Shown one piece after another: positions 1-11,888 of a stretch of 64,000 nt of DNA. A program made the position numbers and the translations under genes. Under the pieces are notes generated by a model. That model was not told the origin of the DNA. It saw only the letters and a list, made by a program, of their open reading frames with translations, and searched no databases. Where the stretch lies: assembly GCF_040436345.1 (NCBI RefSeq), contig NC_133232.1, positions 30,393,315 to 30,457,314 on the forward strand, given 5' to 3'. Origin of the DNA: Pagrus major (Eukaryota; Chordata; Actinopteri; Spariformes; Sparidae). Numbering within the stretch: the stretch's first letter is position 1; each line of letters starts with the position of its first letter.

Positions 1-3000
1 CCGGTGCTCGAGGCAACCTGGGAACCGTTCCTCTTCTGGACACCGATCAATGCCGATTTCCAGGTTGAATTGTGGTTCCTAAACCCACTCTGTAAGAAAA
101 CAAAACATATAAGTCCTTTGGTGCTTTAGAGATGACAGTCATACAGTATTGTTACAGTAGAATGAGTATTAACTGAACAAACCCTCATTCGGGATGGAAT
201 GGAGAGCGTCACCAGTTCGGGACATAAGACTTTGTAAAGTGACAGTAGGTGCATGAGGAATGGCTGCCTTCCCTTAGGAAACAAGAGCAAACATCAACAT
301 GTTTAATGAGACATATCTCTACTCGAAATCTCCCATTTATGATTGATGTTTTTCCTAATAATGCTAAATATAACGATAACCAATGACTTGGAAAGGGTAA
401 ATGTTTATGGAAATAAAGAAAAATATTCTGCAATGTATCACTAAATAGATGTTCATCCTGAGTAAGGAAATGACTTAGTATCTTTGATAAATGGCTCCAC
501 AGAACTTCAAATCAGCAGGATGTTTACCAGTTTAGACTGCAGCTCCAGAAGCTTCCTGACTCTGAAGACTCGCACTACAATGAGGGAAAAAATGAAGCAG
601 TTAATAATGCTTGCAGAAGTGATGAGAACGCTAAAAACAGGAAATAACTAGAAAAACTGAGGAAAAAGCAGAATAAATGGATCAAATCTCAGGTGTGAAA
701 ATGACTTACCACTTTCCTTTCTGGTCAAAAGGTACAACAGATGGCAGATGAAAGGACACTGAAAAATGTGACAAAAGATAAATACTTCGCATCTCTCAGC
801 AATTTTCAGAAGCTGCAATATCACACCTAAGTGTTGCAGTCATTTCATTACACTGGTAAGAAGGCAATCCTTCACATGTGAACAAACAACAACTGAGAAG
901 GAATGGGACCTGTTCAGTTAACAATTTCACTGATTTATCTGAGTGACTTTGTTGAAGAAAATCCCCCAAAAACACCTGTTAGTGTTCAGTTTCCCAGAGA
1001 CGGGGGGATTTTGGGTAACAACACAGTTGCCAAACCAGCACAGCATTAATTAACGGTGAGATTTTTTTTTTCATTTAAATCTCCTAAAAAATAGCTCTGG
1101 CATAAAAACACGTAATTTACATGTCAAATAATCATAGACAACCATTTATTTATTGCTCAATGGCATGTATAAATGAATAAAAAAATAATAATAATTTAAT
1201 CAGATGTTGCTTAACATCTAATTACATCAAAGGGGTGGGAAATACGACCTAAAATTTATATCATGGTATTTATTTTTTTGTTTGTTTGTTGCGATGACAT
1301 TATTATGTCACAATATTACAAAAATAAAAGGGATACTCTGCTCAAACATGATTCTACTTCTTTTCACTCTATTGACAAAGTGCGGGAACATATCATATGA
1401 AAGAATAAAATATAACTGAAAAAAATAAACGCTTTTGTTGGCTTCAAATAGGGCCACTATCACAACAATGCAATGATCATCAGCATACATACCAGATTTT
1501 CTTCTGTGACGTAACTGAAGATGAAGCCGTAGACAGCTCGAAGTTGGTCCTTTCCATCAATCATGTCAAACATGGTCAACACCCACTTTATGAAAAGAAC
1601 CTGAAAATAGGACACACATGTCAAAACAAACATTAATAAAAGCTAAAAAAAAAAAAAAAGCAGGTAAACCAACACTCGCTCATCTGAAATAGTGGTAATT
1701 CAAGTTAGAAGACTGAAAGGCACTCATTCATACAGCACTCATTTAAATGAACTGAATGAATTAATATATTCATTAAAAAGATAAGGGAGCAAAGGTAGTC
1801 TTGAATTATGATTTGTTTAACATTGTTTAATGAGCTAAATTTAGTAATTGGGTTTAAATAATTGTTTTTTAAAGGGGCTCTATGTTACAATTTGTAGCAA
1901 TCTACATGTATTAATTACTTTCCTATTGTAACGTGACGTGAAAAATAAGAGCTTCCCCATCTCCCCTCTGCCTTTACAAGCCTGTGGACGATTTGTTAAA
2001 GTTGTTCAGTGCTGCTGGACTGCAGATTTCTTTGTGAAGGAACTGGGCTGGATTTTTTCCACACCAGTCCAAAGGATGCAAATTTTTATGACTATAGGCA
2101 AGTTATAGAGTGCCTCGTCTCAGTGCCCCTCTCCACTCCATCAACAGAGAAACAGTTTAGAAATGGAGTCCGCTAAAATAAACTAGCCAAATTAAATCAA
2201 GATTTGCTGCTCAACAAAATTAAGTAACATAGTAACAACCCATTGAGATCAAAGTTTAATCTTTAACATTTCTAACTGCAAATAAAATGACTTGCACTTA
2301 CTTGTGTGCTCATAGGTATTTTGGCAACACCCAGCCAGACCACTGCTCGAACAACGGCCTCCTGTGGCACCACAGTGGCAGGAATCAGACACTTCAGCAC
2401 GCGGGCACATAGAGTCGTCCCTACAGAGAGAAATTCACAGGAAAAAAATCAGCTAAAAGAAGCAAACGTTAAGACTGACTGTAAAAAGCCAGACAATGTT
2501 TGTGCAATGCATTCAGACTGTGTGAAAACTATGTCCTCTCATCACACTGACAGGACATTACATGAGTTCTACTACATTAGTGATATTTGGCTCCAGCATT
2601 CTTGTCGTTCAAATTGCACTAAAACTACCAGATGGTGTTACATTTCGAGTGGCTCAGAGATTAAGACTGCCATATTTAAATTGACTGAGCTGTGAACAAG
2701 AGTGTGACTGGTTTAGCCCTGTGATAAACTGGAAACCTGTCCAAGGTGTACACTTGTTTGGTATGTGACGGGACAGACTCCAGCCCACGATGACCCTGTA
2801 CAGGTTAGGCGCTGAAGAGGGAGGGAGGATGTATGTATGTATGTGTGGATGGATGGACTGCACAAACAGGCTGATTCCTTCTGCTAAAAACGATTAATTA
2901 ATGCAATTAAATATCACCTACACAGCTGCGGCTAAGTTACTGTCTTACCCATACGGAGGCTCATGGCAAACTCCAGCATAACAGAGATGGCCTCCGGCAG

Positions 3001-6000
3001 AAGTCCTTTACTGTAGGCCACCTTCTCCACCAGCACCAGGTGTCTCTCCACATCATCGTTCCCGTACACAGGAGTACCTGCTTCAACTACAGGAGGGAAG
3101 GGAGACATCAGTGTGTATTTGGTTTTTGAAATGTTCAAGTACTCACACAGTTTGATACATACAAGAGGAAGTTTATTTTTCTGCTAAAGTTGATGCTGCG
3201 TGACGTGACAGCAGATGATCCGTTACTCTACAAACTGTCTGCTGGAACAAACACCAGTATTTTCTCCAGAAAATCCATTAACTACACATGTTTACTCACT
3301 AGCACAACAAAACTGCAAGCTTTTACAGCTAAACCAAGTGTAGAATCAACCATAAAATACTAAGTATATAGTGTCTCCCCGTTGAGCATCAGAAAGACAC
3401 TAATGTCATCTAGAGACAAATCCAAAAATGTTTTGGTCACAGGACGGGAAACATCATTTAGATATTTAGGCATCCAGAACGTCATCCGTGCCTTCATATC
3501 CTCTTTATCCAACTCGCTTTATTTTGTATCACTCAGTCTTGCTTATCTCGTCTTCAAATGGTCCAAAATGCAACAGCAGGACTTCTAACAAGGTCAGAAA
3601 AGAGACACACAAATGTTAAACGGTCTCCCCCCTCTCATATTGCAGAATCCTGTTCCCATAACAAACTGTGAGAGAGCCAAGATCATCTGATCAGAGACTC
3701 CCCTCTGTCCCCAGATCCAGGACTAATTAGTGGTATGTGGATAGTGTTTTCTCTATCGATGCCCCGAAGCTCCAAAACTCTCTTCCTCCCACCATACGAC
3801 TCTCCCACACTGTTAAGATTTTCACCTTAAAACACACTTTTGCTCATTAGGCTTTAACTGTGCCTGATTCTTTATCAGCCCAGGTAATTCCCTCTCTTAA
3901 GTCTCAACAGGGCTGCATTTTTCATTACCGGCTTTATATGGCAATTAGGGATGGGACAATAAAAGACTTTAGTGCGGATCATGAATAAAAAAAGAACAAA
4001 ACACTCAGGATAAGTTGATCATTGTGGATTTCCATCACGAGGATAATCGTGAATATCCTCTTGTGAGTGACCTGAAAGAGCGGTCTAGCTCTCTAAGTCT
4101 TTTATTGATTTCCTGACTTATTTTGAAGTGTCACAAAGGTTAGCCCACATTTTTTTCAGTCATTCCAAATTCCTAAGCCTGTCACCGTGGCTGAAGGCTC
4201 GGCTTGCACGTAGTATCCACCTGAAAAAAGACAGTTAAATGGACTGTGATGAAATACTATGGACTCCAAACTAAAAGAACAACAGGAAGATGAGCTGCTG
4301 ACCTGCACAACCTGCCTGAGGAAGATGTCTGACTCACAGTCCAACACGTGAAACGTGCTCCCATCTCTGTGACCATCATCCAGTTCTTTTTTTATTTATC
4401 ATGAAAAAAGATGTCCACTTAAATAAAAGGCGTCCTATCTGTGATGCATGATGATTTAAATGATATCTTTTAGATAATATTATGAACAGCAATTATTTAG
4501 GCAAGGACAATCATGACAAACAAAAATCTTTATCGTTTATTGTTCTTTTTTGTTTTGTTGTTTCCTTTGTAAAGCATCTTTGAGCATCTAGAAAAGCACT
4601 TTACAAGTCTAATTTATTTGTATTATTATTATTATTACTATTGTCCCTTCCTAATGGCTACATGCCCTTAATTCCATTGTTAAGGGGTCGACCAATATGG
4701 CTTTTTCAGGGCCAATACAAATTATTAGTATAATCCTAAATACTCAAGTACTTCTAAGTGCTGTATCGTAGGCAACTGGACTTGTTTCAGTTTCTTGAAG
4801 ACGTTTCACCTCTCATCCAAGAGGCTTCTTCCGTTCTAACTAACTGGAGGGGAGTTGGCAGGCTTTTAAACCCTGTGTGGGAGTGTCCTCAGAGTCGTTG
4901 AGGACACGTGTGAGCTCTGAGTTTCAGAGTCATTAGGGCCACTTGTGGGTCGTTGATCGAACCGGCCTTCATGTGGGTTTCTAAGGCTAGGTGAGCCCAG
5001 GTGTGAATGGTCGTTAAGCTGTCTGGGGAGGGAACTCAGTACACCATTGTAGGTGGTTGATAAGTAATGTCTTAGGCCACCTCCTCTGTTCAAAGACGGA
5101 TGTTCCAGTTTGACATAGATGGGGTCTTTTACTCCTCTTTCAAACCATCTGTCTTCTCTGGACGAGATGTGAACATTGTTGTCCTCAAAGGAATGATTTC
5201 TCTCCTTCAGATGTAAGTGGGCAGCAGAGTCTGGACCTGAGGAGTTGGCCCTCCTGTGTTGTGCTATTCATTTATGGAGAAGGTTGTTTTGTCTCCCCAA
5301 TGTACAAATCTGTGCAGTCCTGGCTGCATTGAACAGCATAAAGTACATTACTCTGTTTGTGCCTGGGTGTTTTGTCCTCAGGATGGACAAGTTTCAGCCT
5401 CAGTGCGTACTCTAGTACTGCTCTTAAGTACAATTTTCATGTACTTTACTTGAGTATTTGATTTTCTGCTACTTTATACTTCCTCTCCACAACATTCATT
5501 TGATAACTTTAGTTACCTCACAGAGTCAGATTATTCAGTGTTTTACCGGCTATTAATTGTGACATGTTACCAATCAGACAGACAGATCGTCTACCCTGAC
5601 TATTGTTACTATTGCTGTTACTATATGGAGGTAATATATGATCAATGATTGTATTGGTACCAGTGTTGTTATTATTGCTGCTATAATATCAGCACTGTTA
5701 TTTTTGATATTTATTATCATTTCATCATCACTAGTTTCTTTATGTTTGTCTCCCTGTGCGCCTGTGTAAAGCACTGTGGATCGACTGTGTTGTGTGTGAA
5801 GTGATACATAAAGTTGAGTTTACCCCAGGTTGTGTTACAACTTCACCCTGGTTGTCACAAAGGAACTCCTTGTGTTAGATATCAGCTGATGAATTATATG
5901 TTGTAGTCGCCAAAGCAGAATAATGATGGTACTTTCTGTTTTGAGAGCTCCATCACAAACTAAAAAAAAGGAGGTTATATCGAAAGTACTGAGACAAAAA

Positions 6001-6329
6001 AGTGTTTCCAACATCTCCGGCGTGTGCTAGCTTACACGCTACGGTTAAAGAGACAACCCCCTGTCTTCAAGTACACCTCTCTGAATGCTACGACCCTCCA
6101 CAGATGGTACCGTCGGTACCGGTGCCAGTAACGCCACCGTCTGTGTGTGTCTGGGCCGGGTCCTACCTCGGGAGAAGTACTTTATGCTCCGAGCAAACGG
6201 CTCCTCCGCCTCGCTCTTTCCTCTCTTCTTCTCCGCCACTCGGCTGCTGCTCCGGTTCGACAGAGACTGGTCGCTCGCAGACGACTGGTCCGAATCCGAC
6301 GGTTCCGACAGGTTTAGCTTTGTCGCCAT
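1..6329 (-). CDS. CENPI: Centromere protein I, 5' part (8 coding exons, continues off the left edge)
   Basis: CENPI is a subunit of the CENP-H/I/K/M group of the constitutive centromere-associated network, which links CENP-A chromatin to the outer kinetochore. Minus-strand coding exons: 6167-6329, 2949-3086, 2302-2420, 1493-1600, 710-758, 528-574, 183-272 and 1-89 (cut by the window). All junctions are GT-AG and reading phase is continuous through about 267 codons. Recognisable stretches against human CENPI are RVLKCLIPATVV, WVLTMFDMIDGKDQLRAVYG, CHLLYLLTRKES, FRVRKLLELQSKL and QPFLMHLLSLYK. The N-terminal exon (MATKLNLSEPSDSDQ) is Ser/Asp-rich and diverged, ending in a conserved-looking KYFSR. 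The start was chosen because it begins the open frame leading into the phase-1 donor at 6166. Intron 1 (about 3 kb) is full of transposon fragments. Identity is firm from the sequence plus synteny; roughly the C-terminal two thirds lies outside. Confidence 0.93.
2700..2862 (+). repeat. Dispersed teleost repeat tail ending in a GGATGGATGG tract
   Basis: The wording CCTGTGATAAACTGGAAACCTGTCC, followed by a CCAGCCCACGATGACCCTGTACAGG-type block and a simple GTATGTATG/GGATGGATGG end, matches a common 3' tail of short interspersed elements in fish. It lies in a CENPI intron and has no coding capacity. Confidence 0.6.
3480..3880 (+). mobile_element. L2-like LINE fragment (reverse transcriptase C-terminus)
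   Basis: Plus-strand translation, with frame breaks, gives VQNAAAGLL-like text near 3545-3590, then REPRSSDQRLPSVPRSRTN and APKLQNSLPPTIRLSHTVK near 3670-3810. This is the usual order at the end of L2-type fish LINE reverse transcriptases, where the last motif is normally WNSLP. It is degraded by frameshifts and stops and sits in CENPI intron 1. Confidence 0.7.
4555..4645 (+). mobile_element. LINE 3'-end-like tail
   Basis: TTTGTAAAGCATCTTTGAG, AAAAGCACTTTACAAG and a (TTATTA) tract match the frequent 3' end of L2-like elements (the TGTAAAGCgyyyTG...AAAGCGCTATA form). A second, weaker piece of this kind is at 5765-5825. Both are in CENPI intron 1. Confidence 0.5.
4770..5400 (-). mobile_element. 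Penelope-like element fragment with GIY-YIG endonuclease region
   Basis: Read on the minus strand, 5400 down to about 4866 encodes VLYAVQCSQDCTDLYIGETKQ, then after a frame break and stop AQHRRANSSGPDSAAHLHLK, then RWFERGVKDPIYVKLEHPSLN. This is the GIY-YIG nuclease region carried at the C-terminus of Penelope/Neptune-type retroelements. The YIG half is intact and the GIY half reads VLY. The element is a broken 3' piece. A related, shorter piece in opposite orientation lies at 36795-36922. Confidence 0.8.
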
Positions 6330-6421
6330 TTTCTACATTGCTACAAATTTCAAAACACTGCGCTCTGCTCCGTCTCCGGCCATTCAAACCAAACTCAAAT
6401 CCTTCGCGCGACCGTTTGCTC

Positions 6422-6486
6422 TGCGCCTGCGCACTATGGTCCGTCCGCTCGGTCGCTTCACGGGAGTTGTAGTCCGTTTGACGTCA
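6422..6486. promoter_or_regulatory. CENPI proximal promoter motif cluster
   Basis: Within 160 bp upstream of the CENPI start lie an NRF1-like motif (TGCGCCTGCGCA, 6422-6433), a ZNF143/SBS-like core (ACTACAACTCCC on the minus strand, 6462-6473) and a perfect CRE (TGACGTCA, 6479-6486). The CRE is the centre of a 16-bp perfect palindrome at 6475-6490. All three motif types are typical of CpG-rich, TATA-less vertebrate promoters. The motifs are seen directly; factor binding is inference. Confidence 0.55.
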
Positions 6487-6489
6487 AAC

Positions 6490-7774
6490 GCCGGAGAGTC
6501 GACTATTACAAGGACTACAAGAGTAAAGGGTGTGATTCATGCAGCTGTTTGTGTGAATAAATGTGTCAAATTAGTGTTGGTGAGAGGAGACACTGAATCA
6601 GGGTGTATGCAGGAATCCTGAAGTTAAATTTAATCCATTTTCAGACCTTTTTAAGACCCTTTCCCTACATTTTAAGACCTCATCGCCATGACACTTTAAC
6701 TTTACTACATATTGATTGTAAGACAGCACAACTAAACAGTAGTTTGTCGTAACTCCTCATCAATACAACATAATTTAAAAAATAGTTTTAAAGTATCAAA
6801 AGTAAAACTCGTTCTGTAGAAAAGGAGCTTTAGTCTAATTTTGGCTTTTTTGTGTGAAATATTTCAGAGTTTTACCTCTAAGAGCCTCAGATATCTATTT
6901 AAATTAAACCTTATGGGGAGTTAGGAGGGGAAATGTCTGGTAACAACTCATGGACAGCGATGGGAACTGGAGGATGTTGGTCACGCCGCTCTGCAGACAC
7001 CACAGTGACAATTATTTCTTCAGGGGAGCAGAATACATCATTTCAAAAGAAGGCTCCTGCCTCGTAAGCTTTCCCTCAAACTGTAACTGACCTACAGTCC
7101 AGTTTTCTTGCTCAGGGGGAGACAAAGGGGCAAAATCACTCCATTTTGTTTTGAGGGCAGAACAGAAAGACCCTTGTGTCTGAATTACGCTGCTTGTCCC
7201 CTCACTGTCAGTGTTCGGGTGACCATGCGCCTGGTCCTTTTCTGCCCATGTGGGAACAGAATTAGTGAAGGGTTTGCTGTGACACAAATGGCAAGAGAAT
7301 GAGGCACAGTTTCATCCAATTTCCTAGAAATGTCAGCCACATTCTGCAGTCAGCAGTGACATTTTCTGCAGGAAATCAGTCAGTTAATGGAACTGGGGTC
7401 CTAGTAACATTTTGCATCTTAAAAACACAATACAATCATCTCTACAATACAAAAAATTCATTTGTTTTGGCTCGTAGTCCAACATTAAGTTTAAGTTTTA
7501 GCCCTTACAAGGGAAAAAGTTTGGGCACTGCTGATCCCAACTGTTCGATATAGTTGCCTCATAACTACACTGATTTCTTGCCAAATCTGATAAATGTACA
7601 ATTTCTGCACTGTACCCTGCACTGTGTCCCTTGACAGGGACTGACAGAAGTTAGATAAAGAGTTTACAACGGAAAAATCACACGACAGCACCCACTGCAA
7701 ATTTAGGGAGGGGTTAATTATTAACTTGGACTCAATGACAGACAAATGTGCTAATAAAACAAATAATACTGGGT
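6490..7774. other. Intergenic region between the CENPI promoter and the TMEM35A 3' end
   Basis: No gene is supported. A short dispersed repeat with TTTAAGACC-type wording lies at about 6625-6700. Open frames here are short, lack recognisable domains and show no splice-linked continuation. Confidence 0.5.
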
Positions 7775-7792
7775 CAGTCTCACCTCCGATTC

Positions 7793-7798
7793 TTTATT
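7793..7798 (-). terminator. Candidate TMEM35A polyadenylation signal
   Basis: AATAAA on the minus strand, about 1.04 kb downstream of the TMEM35A stop. It would give a 3' UTR spanning roughly 7775-8837, which is AT-rich and has no open frame of note. The choice among possible signals is inference. Confidence 0.45.
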
Positions 7799-8837
7799 TC
7801 AAGTATATCATTTACAGAAATACTGTGAATCTCAAAACTGACAGAATTTGAACTGAAATCTCATCCCTTCACAAAAACGTAATAGGAATGCTTTTTCATA
7901 TCTTTAATAAAATTAAAACCAAACAGATGAGCAAAACCTTTAGGAGACAGTGAATAGGTTTAAGACTTCAGCTGTGAATTACAAAAGGTAAAATTCAAAA
8001 TTTTAAGAGACAAAAAGACTTTTTGGATTTGGTTATGTTCTGCTGTACAAGCCTGCAGCAGACACCTGAGGCAGCAACTGCTGTCCTTTCCAGCTAAACG
8101 AATTCACTGTGGTGACTGAACTGAAAGGAGACAGGGGGATATACCGATTATTTTACCACGGAGGAAGGATTTCATGCATACTTCTGCAAAAAATTTACCA
8201 AAATTAATCTTTTTTTTTTCTTTCTAAAATAGCCTGCTGGTAACACTGCACCAAAATAAGATGTGGATATGTAATAGTTGTTGATAATTAGTACAAAAGG
8301 CCTTTCAAAGTGCTCATTTTGGTTTATGTTCAATACTCAGACCAAATGAAACATGCTTGGACTATTGAAATTCATACATTACCAGTCTCTCCCACCTTCA
8401 GTATAAAAACAAATTAGAAAAACAAGCTACAAAGATTCTTTCAGGAAAAACAGCATTCTCAAATCAACTCGAAACATAAATTAATTCACATTTGATTGAA
8501 AACAAAGAACACAAACACATTTAACACAGTGTTGGACTGAAGTTGGGAAAAAATGGGTCGACTATCGTGAGAATGAGCCGAGCTCATCACAGTTTCCACA
8601 GGTATGATTGTCCAAGGTTATGCAGAGGACGGACGGGTCAGGAGTTCTCAGTTTCACATTAAGAGTGCAGAGAGAGGAGCAGGTGAGAGTATTCAGTCTG
8701 CCAGCTGGACGGGACACGAGATGTGTGTGAGGGGTATTATATCTGGGAGTGACTCCTTCAAAATTTTAATTACTACAATCCATGGAGGCGCACCAGGTTC
8801 CCTTCGTTGTAGCTTGGAGAAGAAGTAGAAGAGGATC

Positions 8838-10049
8838 TTATGACTGCTTGACCTTGTTCTTTTCCTGGTCATTGATGTGCTGTTCCTCTCTGCTGTCCTC
8901 TCTCTCCGGCCGGTCTTCACTCTGGCGGGCGATAAGCAGTCGGCAGGTCAGGAGAATACCAAAGACTAGAGCGTGGGCGTACCGTTTCAGCGGGTCTCCC
9001 ACTAGCTGGTGGAAGAACAGGACGGCCAGCATGACCAGCAGCAGCAAGAAGTTGGCGACATCCTTCGGCCGGCCGGGGACGAGGGTGAGCACCACGCCGC
9101 AGCCCACCTCCAGAGAGCCGATGATCTTACGAAGCAGGACCGAGCTGATCCCAATCTTTTTCAGTCCCGGCAGTGCCTTGGCATAGCTCTTGTATGCCCT
9201 TTTCTGGAAGGAAGAAGCACAGACATCTTAGATATCTCACAAACATCCATGGGTTTCTTTAATGGGGTCACTGAGGGACTATGCGAGGTCACCATTCTCA
9301 GGTGTTGAACATTCATACAGTATGCCTTCGGGCTAAACGTATACAAATATGATAAAGTATGCTCTGAGCATATTTGTATGGATTTGTAGCATGAAGCCTT
9401 CAGTCACAGCAGCTCTCATCTTTTCCACAACATCAGCAACGACAGGTGCACCTCAGAATTTGCTCGAATGCGCCGCCATTGCTCTTCATATTAAACAAGA
9501 AGCTAATGTTGCTACACATGTATGAGACCACAACGAGCTAGCTACAACCTAGAAATGTGATGTTTACAGGGATAATGTGTGCCTGTTTTAATACGAACTA
9601 ACGTTACAGCGTGTGTTAAGAGAGTAAGGTGAATTGTAGCCTTCACTATCATCCCTGGTTTTACGTTTGCTAGCCAACTTCGGGTCGTGTTATGTGTGTG
9701 TACCGACCCAGAGATGTGCTATCTTAAAACATACATGACTAGCATGTGTGCTAACTGTGTTGTTACAGGCTGGAGCGTGTTTTTATCATTTTATACACAA
9801 GGCAGATTAATGTAAATTCATTTCCCCGTATCTCTGATTATTTAGGTCAGCATCTCCTCTCAGCCCAGCTCGGAACAATGGCCCTCCAGCCGCACAGATG
9901 TGGGCAGAGCATCGCCGCGGTTTACTCACCATCTCGCTGTACGCGTCTTTGCTCAGCCTCGGAGTGAGCTTGATGGTCCCCATGAACACGAAGAATAAAC
10001 CCAGAGCAAAAGACAGGGCCACAATGGTTATCGTCCTCGGTGAGGCCAT
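8838..10049 (-). CDS. TMEM35A: TMEM35A / NACHO, nicotinic acetylcholine receptor chaperone
   Basis: Two coding exons, 9930-10049 and 8838-9203, give a 161-residue protein (human about 167). NACHO is a small multi-pass ER membrane protein that promotes folding and assembly of nicotinic receptors such as alpha-7. Exon 1 starts [20 protein letters not shown], nearly identical to the human N-terminus, and ends KDAYSEM; exon 2 resumes [16 protein letters not shown]. Hydrophobic segments lie near residues 8-24, 62-78, 84-100 and 112-128. The blocks [19 protein letters not shown] and [20 protein letters not shown] are conserved. The C-terminal 30 residues are hydrophilic and diverged, rich in E, D, K and R. 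The intron is about 0.73 kb with canonical sites. The orthology call is very secure. Confidence 0.97.
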
Positions 10050-10099
10050 CTTTCGGCACCGTGCGTGCAGCAGCCGCTTCCCACTGAATTGAATGAAAG

Positions 10100-11880
10100 T
10101 CGGACGGGGTTTTTTTTTCCCGGTGAAGATGCACCAGGGGGATGGGCTTCAGGAGGACGGCAAAGATGGCGACGCGCTGGCTGGCTGGCTGGTCCCCTCC
10201 TGGTTCAGAGGTCCATTTTCAAATGTCTACATAGGCCACACTACCGCCTTCTGGCTTGATTTACAGAAATACCTTTTTTTAGAAATGCTTGAAAAAGATG
10301 TCCAACTTCTCCCCAGATGAAATGTATATGATTAATTATTATTCTGGCTAAATATTACATTCATAAAATGAAATGGCTTGACAGATTGCCCTCCTGTCAC
10401 ACTTTTAAAGTTATTTGAAATCATATTTGACTTCCACTGAAAATTTAAATCTAAAAAAAAAACAGAAATTGGCAAAAACAATTAGACTATTTAGATATTT
10501 TAAATATACTCATTTTAATTAGCAGACATCTAAACTGTGTTTTTGTGTGTGTTTTGTTTTGATTGTTGATGTGTGGTTGTGCTGAGGGTTTATGGATTTG
10601 TTTGTATGTATTTCAAGTTCTTGAATAAAAATAAATAAATAAAAAGTTATAGGTCCATGGTCCCCTCTCTGCGGTGCATCCAAGAGCAGGGGGCGGACAG
10701 GAAACAGCTGTACGATTTGGATCAGAATCAGCTTCACTGGCCAAGTATGTTTTCACTCACAAGGAATGGGTCTTGGGTTTTTACATCGCTGTCACTGTAC
10801 TGAGACAGGAGACATAATAAAAAAAGAAGCGAAAACAAAAATAGGTGTATACTATATATACCCTAAATATATGTATTTAAAAAAGAACCAATAACCAAAA
10901 AAAGTATATTAATCAAGTTTTTTAGTCGTAAGTTCATTGCCGATTCACTTATTGATAACCCGTGTTGGGCAAGTTATTTTTAAAATGCAATATATTGCAT
11001 ATTACGTGTTACCTTCATTTTAAAGTAATACATTACGTAACAATATCACTGTGTGATGTAAGTGTGGTACAGTATAATAAAAGTCTGAAATGTTTAGAAA
11101 TATGAGCAGAGCCTGGTTTAGGAATTTGATTGTGTTCCTAATTTATTCTTCATTAATAGGAGTATTTAGTCTGTATCCTAGCAACCGTGGCTCTAAATAA
11201 GTGAAGTGCTGAAGAGAAGGTTTCAAAGTCAAGGACCAGCTTTGTTAAACCCTCCTGTATCAGAGCAAGTCATCTAAATATTTGATTAGTTTTTTTACTG
11301 TTTTAAAGCCTAACAAACCTTGAACAACATGTTTTATCCCCGATCCCGGAGTTTTCCTATGATGCACTTAAAACGGGGGTGCTTCACAAAAAGCATGTAA
11401 AGCCACAGCTAGAATGAAATCAAATGAGGCACTCTTAAGCTTCTTTGCTGTGTTCGACTTGCGAGGAAAAAAACTTCTGATCGGCACAGAAGTTACGCTA
11501 ATCTTAAGTCAATTGAACAACTTTTGTCATTAACAAAGTCAAGGACAGAACAGTCAATATTGATAAAACTGAACAGCTGCCAAAGCCAGAAGCTGCAGCA
11601 CTAAGACTCATATCTGCGGTGCCATCTGGTAAATACAGAAGTTTCTCCAGACTTGATAGGAAATGGAATTGTGGATTGTGGAAGATAGTCAAGATGCCTG
11701 GAAGGCTGCCACAGACGAATGTCTTGGAATAAGTACACGCTGGAGCTCAGATCTTTAGTTTTACATTCAGCTAAACAATCTTGTTCTTTTGTTCGTTCTG
11801 TTTGATTTTTAAAATCTAAAACTTGCTGCACTAATACTTGATGAACAGTAAACACGGAAGACTTTCAAGTAGTGACAAAA
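10100..11880. other. Intergenic region between TMEM35A and ARL13A; TRMT2B position but no TRMT2B found
   Basis: AT-rich sequence without a supported gene. In the human order TRMT2B lies between TMEM35A and ARL13A. I found no methyltransferase-like exon on either strand here. A short dispersed repeat at 10718-10781 is the only recognisable item. Confidence 0.55.
10718..10781 (+). repeat. Dispersed teleost repeat (AGAATCAGCTTCACTGGCCA type)
   Basis: The sequence ATCAGAATCAGCTTCACTGG, CCAAGTATGTTTTCACTCAC and AAGGAAT matches a short repeat found very often in fish UTRs and introns. It has no coding capacity. Confidence 0.55.
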
Positions 11881-11882
11881 AG

Positions 11883-11888
11883 TTTATT
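11883..11888 (-). terminator. Possible ARL13A polyadenylation signal
   Basis: AATAAA on the minus strand about 590 bp past the ARL13A stop. It is the clearest signal in the region, but the transcript end cannot be fixed from sequence alone. Confidence 0.3.

Noticed and set aside
6002-6621. Plus-strand open frames of 156 and 178 codons
   Set aside because: They lie antisense to CENPI exon 1 and its GC-rich promoter, have low-complexity composition and no domain.
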